Below, one piece after another: positions 59,179 through 64,000 of a DNA stretch of 64,000 nucleotides. Below the pieces are notes generated by a model, which was not told the DNA's origin, did not search any database, and saw only the letters and a list, made by a program, of their open reading frames with translations. The position numbers and the translations under genes were made by a program. The DNA is taken from NCBI RefSeq assembly GCF_002803605.1, contig NZ_PHRG01000001.1, positions 310,001-374,000 on the forward strand, given 5' to 3'. This DNA comes from Acinetobacter pseudolwoffii. GTDB taxonomy: Bacteria > Pseudomonadota > Gammaproteobacteria > Pseudomonadales > Moraxellaceae. Position 1 is the stretch's first letter. The number at the start of each line of letters is the position of its first letter.

Positions 59179-60042
59179 TCACTTCAAATCTTGTTGTATG
59201 GTCATCGTCTGATCACCACGTTTTATTTCGAGTTTGACCTGACCTTCACGTCGAGCCTGTTCCAGTAATTGCGCCTCGGTTTGCCCCTGCGACAGCGTCT
59301 GACCGTTTAAAGATAAAATCCGGTCTCCCGGTCTTAAACCGAGTCGATTACGCAGTGCAGCCGGCGTCCGGGAAGTGATTTCAAAGCCCCCATCCGACGC
59401 GCTGACCCCCATATTATGTAAATACTGATCCTTGTTTTCCTGCATCTGCTGGATTGCCCGACCGATTTCATTTTGAGCTGAAGGCAGATTTTGTGCTTCA
59501 GCTGCGCTATTCATAGCCGAAGATGGAGCAGACATCGTATTAGATGCTGGAGTTTCCGGCACGATCGGCTGATTCAAGCCATTTTCCAGACCCTTGAATA
59601 ACACTTCCTGAGTGGCACCGGTTGCTCTGCGCAGAATGACCCGATCCCAATAGACCTCAGCCAGCTCAAAACCACTGTTGCCCAGCATTTCTCCAACGCG
59701 ATAACGATCCACCTGATCATTGACTTTCAGCACCGCAGAAGAGTTATAGCTTGGACTGGCAACCACCACGCCTTGCAAAAGAATATTGGCAGCTTCTGCT
59801 CCTGCTGCTGTTTGTCCACTTTCCTGAAACAGCGAAAATGCACTGATATTGGGGATTTGCGCCTGTTGTGAACCCAGTTCTACCCGATCCAGCTGCATAG
59901 CTTGAGGTGGCGCAATCAGCAACCAGAACATGGCCGCCAGTTTCCAGCATAAATATAGAATCAACAACAGCAACACGACAGGCGCAACACGATTGGCCTG
60001 TTTCAGATCGATATTTTTTAGATCGCCAAGAGAAATGGCCAT
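59179..60042 (-). CDS. gspC: Type II secretion inner-membrane protein GspC
   Basis: A 287-residue bitopic protein linking the inner-membrane platform to GspD. One N-terminal membrane helix (VAPVVLLLLILYLCWKLAA), the HR domain (ILLQGVVVASPSYNSSAVL), a low-complexity linker, and a C-terminal PDZ domain (LRPGDRILSLNGQTLSQGQ). Its ATG overlaps the gspN stop by one base. Confidence 0.93.
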   Translation of the reverse strand: MAISLGDLKNIDLKQANRVAPVVLLLLILYLCWKLAAMFWLLIAPPQAMQLDRVELGSQQAQIPNISAFSLFQESGQTAAGAEAANILLQGVVVASPSYNSSAVLKVNDQVDRYRVGEMLGNSGFELAEVYWDRVILRRATGATQEVLFKGLENGLNQPIVPETPASNTMSAPSSAMNSAAEAQNLPSAQNEIGRAIQQMQENKDQYLHNMGVSASDGGFEITSRTPAALRNRLGLRPGDRILSLNGQTLSQGQTEAQLLEQARREGQVKLEIKRGDQTMTIQQDLK

Positions 60043-60785
60043 TAGTTCAAGCCTCCCATTAGGGGTTGGCGGGTACTAATCACATAAGTATCCAGGCCAG
60101 CTTTACCTTCATAGGAGGGTGCATTCATTAAAAAGCGCTGGGTAAGCTGGATATCGAGCATCAGACTGGGATCAAGCTTGATATTCAGCATACGTTGCTC
60201 TCGGTTATCCCGAACGTCGAGTAAGAGCTGTCCGCTCTCATCTGCCAGTTGTCCGGTCATGGCCGGTACATTCATACGTTCCTGACGCTGGGCAAAGCTA
60301 TAAATCAGCTCACCACCCGCCCATTGCATTTGCCCGGTCACCTGACTGAAGCCTTGTTCCTGTTTATATTTAAAATCCACCTCTTTAAACTGAATAGCAG
60401 TCGCTGGCCATTGCCAGTCTGCCACTTTTTTTAAGGTTTCCGGCGCGAGCTGACCCTCAAGATTTTTGACGATCAAGGCTTTATTCAGCCCATAGCCCAT
60501 GACCCCTGAAAGCTGAGTATTGCCGCTATGCAATTCAACATCTGCCCCAACTCGCAGCAACAGCAAGTCCAATGGCCGTACTTTCCAGTTCAGGCTGCCC
60601 CGCAAATTACCTTTTTTCCAGTCAGCACTGCCCTGCCAGATATTCCCGTTTACATTGTGCAAGGCCTGATTATTTTTATAAAATTTTGAAATCAACCAGG
60701 CAGCTGGCACTTGCAGGATCACAAAGACAAAAAACGCCACAAGAGCAAGGATGAACCATCTTAAAGTTTTAGGTTTATTGCTCAT
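60042..60785 (-). CDS. gspN: Type II secretion protein GspN
   Basis: A 247-residue inner-membrane protein with one N-terminal helix (LVAFFVFVILQVPAAWLI) and a periplasmic domain with NVNGNIWQGSADW and LNWKVRPLDLLLLRVGADVE, the family pattern. GspN is not essential in every type II system. First of gspN-gspC-gspD, a cluster apart from the other gsp genes, as in Acinetobacter. Confidence 0.9.
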   Translation of the reverse strand: MSNKPKTLRWFILALVAFFVFVILQVPAAWLISKFYKNNQALHNVNGNIWQGSADWKKGNLRGSLNWKVRPLDLLLLRVGADVELHSGNTQLSGVMGYGLNKALIVKNLEGQLAPETLKKVADWQWPATAIQFKEVDFKYKQEQGFSQVTGQMQWAGGELIYSFAQRQERMNVPAMTGQLADESGQLLLDVRDNREQRMLNIKLDPSLMLDIQLTQRFLMNAPSYEGKAGLDTYVISTRQPLMGGLN

Positions 60786-60885
60786 CCCACCACGACCAAT
60801 ATCTCAAGTCTAAATCCCCATTTATAATGTTTTCCTTATACAGACACATTATGCACACTTTTTTCCCAACGCCAATTCATAGATA

Positions 60886-60913
60886 TAAAAAAACCAAGCA
60901 ATCATGCTTGGTT
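60886..60913 (-). terminator. Terminator after the H-NS-like gene
   Basis: 8-bp stem AACCAAGC / GCTTGGTT (60892-60899, 60906-60913), loop AATCAT, with a T-run on the minus strand. Confidence 0.88.
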
Positions 60914-60966
60914 CAGCAATCTTAGACTGTCTGTATGACAGCCTAATGACGAGATCAAATCGAGGC

Positions 60967-61290
60967 TTAGATCAAGAAATCTTCAAGCTTGGCACCTTTG
61001 TCCAGCTCTGCCACCAACCAGCGCGGCTGCTTGCCACGACCCGTCCAGGTATCATCTGGGTTGCTTTTGCTACGATAACGTGGCTCTACCGATTTACGTG
61101 ATGATTTCTTGCGTTTAGACGCGCCAAATTCAAGTAACTGTTCAACCGTCATACCTACTTTGTCAGCAACGGCCAAGATTTGCTGATAAGCATCTTCGAT
61201 CTCTTGGTCTTTTTTTGAAGCAATCAGTGATTCTGCTTCGGCTTGTAAACGCTTTAACTCTTCTACTGATAAATGAGTAATATCTGGCAT
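60967..61290 (-). CDS. H-NS family nucleoid protein
   Basis: A 107-residue DNA-binding protein. The N-terminal half is a helical oligomerisation domain (VEELKRLQAEAESLIASKK), the linker is basic (SKRKKSSRKS), and DDTWTGRGKQPRWL is the C-terminal AT-hook-like core that reads AT-rich DNA. It is shorter than E. coli H-NS (137). It could silence AT-rich acquired DNA, including the island. Single gene with AT-rich flanks. Confidence 0.93.
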   Translation of the reverse strand: MPDITHLSVEELKRLQAEAESLIASKKDQEIEDAYQQILAVADKVGMTVEQLLEFGASKRKKSSRKSVEPRYRSKSNPDDTWTGRGKQPRWLVAELDKGAKLEDFLI

Positions 61291-61435
61291 AATGCTCTCC
61301 GATTAAATAATATTAGTTGTTTTGTTAAATAATACCCCATCATATTTATATTAAATAAAACATTCAATATAAATATTTAAATCAATAACAATAAAGTTTA
61401 AAAATAATGACAAAATTAAATAATCAATTCATTTT

Positions 61436-61864
61436 TTAGATTTCATGTCCGGCTGTTAATTCAAGTGCTTCGATTTTCTTTCGGATATGTTCTGGAATTT
61501 GAGTTTTCTGCAGGGTTTTTTGATCAATACAAATAATAACCGCTTCAGAAGTTGCTACTATACTTTGCTGTTTTTCACTCCATAATAAATAATGCATGCG
61601 GAATGCACTATTTCGAATCTCTTCAATACGTGCTGCAATTTTTAAATGATCTGGAAAAACCACCGGTTTTAAATAACGGCACTGATTTGAAGAGACCACC
61701 GTAGAGACCGATTCATTCAGTAAATCCAATGCATTCAGATAAGCCAGACGTGCATTTTCTATGTAACGATAATACATGGCATTATTCACATGGCCCAATG
61801 CATCCATGTCTCCCCATGCCACGCTCTGTGCATAAACCACTGGATATTTTTGTAATTCTGACAT
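61436..61864 (-). CDS. 4-hydroxybenzoyl-CoA-type acyl-CoA thioesterase
   Basis: A 142-residue hotdog-fold enzyme. VAWGDMDALGHVNNAMYYRY is the 4HBT signature, with the catalytic Asp in the D-x-x-G-H-V-N motif. Substrate unknown. ATG 61864 is preferred; a TTG at 61876 gives a longer frame. It starts 8 bp after hemY, so it is probably in the same transcript. Confidence 0.88.
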   Translation of the reverse strand: MSELQKYPVVYAQSVAWGDMDALGHVNNAMYYRYIENARLAYLNALDLLNESVSTVVSSNQCRYLKPVVFPDHLKIAARIEEIRNSAFRMHYLLWSEKQQSIVATSEAVIICIDQKTLQKTQIPEHIRKKIEALELTAGHEI

Positions 61865-61872
61865 GATGATTC

Positions 61873-63066
61873 TCAAATTTTAATTTCGATAAAGTTTACA
61901 TTGGATTCAAATACTGCATTTAACTGCTGGAGCAAGTCTTCACGGTCTTGTAAGGCCGCTTTAATTCTCAAATAACTCATACGAATATCATCAGGATATA
62001 AGTCAAGCAAATGCTGGGCTTCCTCTGTATAACCGGTGGCCTGTAACACATGCCATTTTGCAAAACTCAAAATCGGTAATGCCGGATACTTGGTTTCCCA
62101 ATGCGAAATCTGCTGTGCAATATGATCATAATCCGGGTTCTGCCGTAACAATTGCTGTTGAAACCACAAATAAAATACATCCTGATTAAATTGTTGCTCT
62201 AATAAATGAATTGCCATTGTTTCATGTTCGGCACTCATTTCAGGTATTCTGAATAATAATTTCAACCATAATAACTTGACTGTATAGTCACGATCAAATA
62301 CTTGCTTTTTTAAATCTAAATAACGCTGTTGTAAATAAATTAAATCATCTTGTGTGGCTTGATCATAGGCCAATAATAATTGTTCAAGCCATATTTTTTT
62401 TACTTCTTGTTCTAAATGTCCATATTTAGTCGAGCGTAAATATAACCAGGGAAACTGTATGGCAAATACGCCCCATAATGTGGTGAGTCGCTGTTCATAG
62501 GCTAGTTTCACCTGTATTAACCATGGTGATAATTCATGCTGATTTAAAAATTCTAAATGAGTCAGTGCTTGCTCACCGTGCTGTTGCGATAAATAAATTT
62601 CAATTCGCTGCAATTCTGCCAACTCAAATGCCATCGGGTTAGACTGATTTAAAGCAGTCAAGGCATCTGTATATTGCTGTTGCCCCCAAGATAATCGTGC
62701 ATCAATAATATGTTTAAGTAAGCCCGACTTGCTAAAAGACTGCTGAATAAAATCCCGTTGATCCTGAGCCGCATTTAATAACCAGATCACAGCCAGTTGT
62801 TCATAAGGATGTAAATGGGCAAAACTAAATACGGTTTCATTTTTACGCTGTTCACGGCTGCGATACTGTTTGATCGCGTACCAGAGGCAATGAATCAGAA
62901 AACTGAACGTGACCAGTGAGGCCACCAAAAACCACAGGCTAGTTTGTAACTGCCACTCACGCCAATATAAATAGACATAGCCGGCCCCATGCCCATAACT
63001 CAGGATGCTCAGCCCCGCTATACCCAGTAGGCAGATAAATAAATAGGCCAGCAAAATCTGTTTCAT
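61873..63066 (-). CDS. hemY: HemY-like heme biosynthesis protein
   Basis: A 397-residue protein with two N-terminal membrane helices (about 3-24 and 43-66), then a helical repeat region rich in Leu and Gln (HLHPYEQLAVIWLLNAAQ, LAELQRIEIYLSQQHGEQAL), like the TPR-type HemY of gammaproteobacteria. It lies after hemX, as in the hemCDXY cluster. Its exact role in heme synthesis is not established. ATG 63066 follows hemX by 6 bp. Confidence 0.8.
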   Translation of the reverse strand: MKQILLAYLFICLLGIAGLSILSYGHGAGYVYLYWREWQLQTSLWFLVASLVTFSFLIHCLWYAIKQYRSREQRKNETVFSFAHLHPYEQLAVIWLLNAAQDQRDFIQQSFSKSGLLKHIIDARLSWGQQQYTDALTALNQSNPMAFELAELQRIEIYLSQQHGEQALTHLEFLNQHELSPWLIQVKLAYEQRLTTLWGVFAIQFPWLYLRSTKYGHLEQEVKKIWLEQLLLAYDQATQDDLIYLQQRYLDLKKQVFDRDYTVKLLWLKLLFRIPEMSAEHETMAIHLLEQQFNQDVFYLWFQQQLLRQNPDYDHIAQQISHWETKYPALPILSFAKWHVLQATGYTEEAQHLLDLYPDDIRMSYLRIKAALQDREDLLQQLNAVFESNVNFIEIKI

Positions 63067-63072
63067 AAGCAA

Positions 63073-63909
63073 TTAGCCAACTAAGGTGCGTGTATTTAAT
63101 AAAGGCGTCGGAGTGACCGGTGTGACCTTGATTTGATGCAACTGCTGAATCCAGTGCTGACTACGTGCATCCGGCAATTGTTCCAAGACATCAATCACCG
63201 CATTCAACGCTTGCTGAAAGGCGACAGATTGATCTTGCTGCAACGTATTTTGTGCAATGAGCAAGCGCAACTGAGCTTCTTTCAATACCAGATGCCGTTG
63301 CATTAATACGGTACTCGGCTGCTCTGCAGCTTCGATCTGAATCCAGCGCTGCCAGAAAGAGCGTTGAGTTTCCAAACTTTGAAGATGCGGAGCCTGAATT
63401 TCTTTTTCAATTTCAGCATCCATCTGCATCAATACTTCTTTTAATTTATTTTGCTGCACCAAGCGACTATTGACGAATTTTTTCAGCATGTCCTGATCTT
63501 TCGCAATTACTTGCTGCAGACTACTGACCAAGGCAGGCGCCAAAACATACTCATCCAACTCATTCTGCAGGTGGTTTAGTTTTTCAATGGCGGTGGCATA
63601 TTGTTGCTGTTGCAGTGCAAATTCAATCAGATCCAGCTGCTGTTGTACGAGAGCAATATCATTCTGCATGTCAGCAGTTAGCACTGCAGCTGCTGCCTGA
63701 GCTGAGGGAGTGCCTGCATTTTGCTGCTGGGCGGTAAACTGGCGTTTTAATGCCACAAACTGATCATTGAGATTGGCATTTTGCTGCTGCAACTGTTTAA
63801 CACCTTGATGAAGTCCAGTCTGCGCTGCATTGAGAACATAAAGGTCATAGCTGAGCTTGACCAGCCACGCCATCATGAAAATGAACAATACAATGAATAG
63901 TTTCTTCAT
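63073..63909 (-). CDS. hemX: HemX-like membrane protein
   Basis: A 278-residue protein: one N-terminal membrane helix (LFIVLFIFMMAWLVKLSYDL) and a long Gln-rich coiled-coil periplasmic part. In gammaproteobacteria it is annotated HemX or uroporphyrinogen-III C-methyltransferase, although the methyltransferase domain is not visible. Its ATG overlaps the hemD stop (ATGA). Confidence 0.75.
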   Translation of the reverse strand: MKKLFIVLFIFMMAWLVKLSYDLYVLNAAQTGLHQGVKQLQQQNANLNDQFVALKRQFTAQQQNAGTPSAQAAAAVLTADMQNDIALVQQQLDLIEFALQQQQYATAIEKLNHLQNELDEYVLAPALVSSLQQVIAKDQDMLKKFVNSRLVQQNKLKEVLMQMDAEIEKEIQAPHLQSLETQRSFWQRWIQIEAAEQPSTVLMQRHLVLKEAQLRLLIAQNTLQQDQSVAFQQALNAVIDVLEQLPDARSQHWIQQLHQIKVTPVTPTPLLNTRTLVG

Positions 63910-64000
63910 GCGTTCCCTAGTATCAGCCCCATTTTCGGCAAGATCGTATTGGTGTCTAAATCATCGATCTGTACGAATTGAAAACTTGCCTGATGCTGCT
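63906..64000 (-). CDS. hemD: Uroporphyrinogen-III synthase (C-terminal end, partial)
   Basis: An open frame enters from the right edge and ends TGA at 63906-63908, reading FQFVQIDDLDTNTILPK and MGLILGNA. The tail alone is not diagnostic; the call rests on its overlap with hemX followed by hemY, the standard hem gene order. Confidence 0.6.
   Translation of the reverse strand, partial: QHQASFQFVQIDDLDTNTILPKMGLILGNA

Overview
The window is a chromosomal segment of a gammaproteobacterium, most likely Acinetobacter. I infer this from the protein families and gene neighbourhoods: dut-algC-argB, a separate gspN-gspC-gspD cluster, hemD-hemX-hemY, four tRNAs upstream of tuf, pilT-pilU, minCDE, and a PA4642-family protein beside ftsK. 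No database search was possible, so the species is not resolved.

Region 1, 1 to about 13170, is an integrated mobile island. A P4-type tyrosine integrase (11837-12988) is followed by the tmRNA gene ssrA, whose 3' end faces the island; ssrA is the likely attachment site. All island genes lie on the minus strand: a large orphan protein of 933 residues, a Gp2/YfjJ-like putative replication protein with an HxH motif, a small zinc-ribbon protein, a DUF932 protein, a YqaJ exonuclease, a Gp3-like protein with five cysteines, an AlpA regulator, a methyltransferase-HNH nuclease-CoiA-like cassette, and the start of a type I restriction methylase hsdM cut by the window edge. The left boundary is outside the window. 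Non-coding structure in the island includes a 79-bp imperfect duplication next to a nested hairpin, GGGTCAAA repeats between int and ssrA, and two inverted repeats in gene leaders.

Region 2, 13172 to 26700, is core chromosome: ssrA, glpK, a thioesterase, hemB (non-zinc type), thiO, a TIGR01777 epimerase, a small membrane protein, sbcD-sbcC, an acyltransferase and yggS. The stretch 19488-19956 has no gene but holds a structured region ending in an orphan plus-strand terminator, a candidate small RNA.

Region 3, 26773 to 44306, carries pilT-pilU, fur, bamE, rnfH with a divergent NSS-like transporter, a bacteriohemerythrin, a class II glutamine amidotransferase, the dut-algC-argB group, rep, an OmpA-like lipoprotein, a YihG-like acyltransferase, a pore-less voltage-sensor-like membrane protein, minCDE and a PA4642-family protein. 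A 58-59 bp repeat array lies between minE and the PA4642 gene.

Region 4, 44371 to 64000, holds ftsK, trxB, the two N-end-rule aminoacyl transferases aat and bpt, rimI, a diiron-like hydrolase, a tRNA(Thr-Tyr-Gly-Thr)-tuf operon, trpE with a tiny upstream ORF, gph, an FHA membrane protein, gspD-gspC-gspN of type II secretion, an H-NS-like protein, a thioesterase, hemY, hemX and the tail of hemD. Most transcription units end in clear Rho-independent terminators, which are listed.
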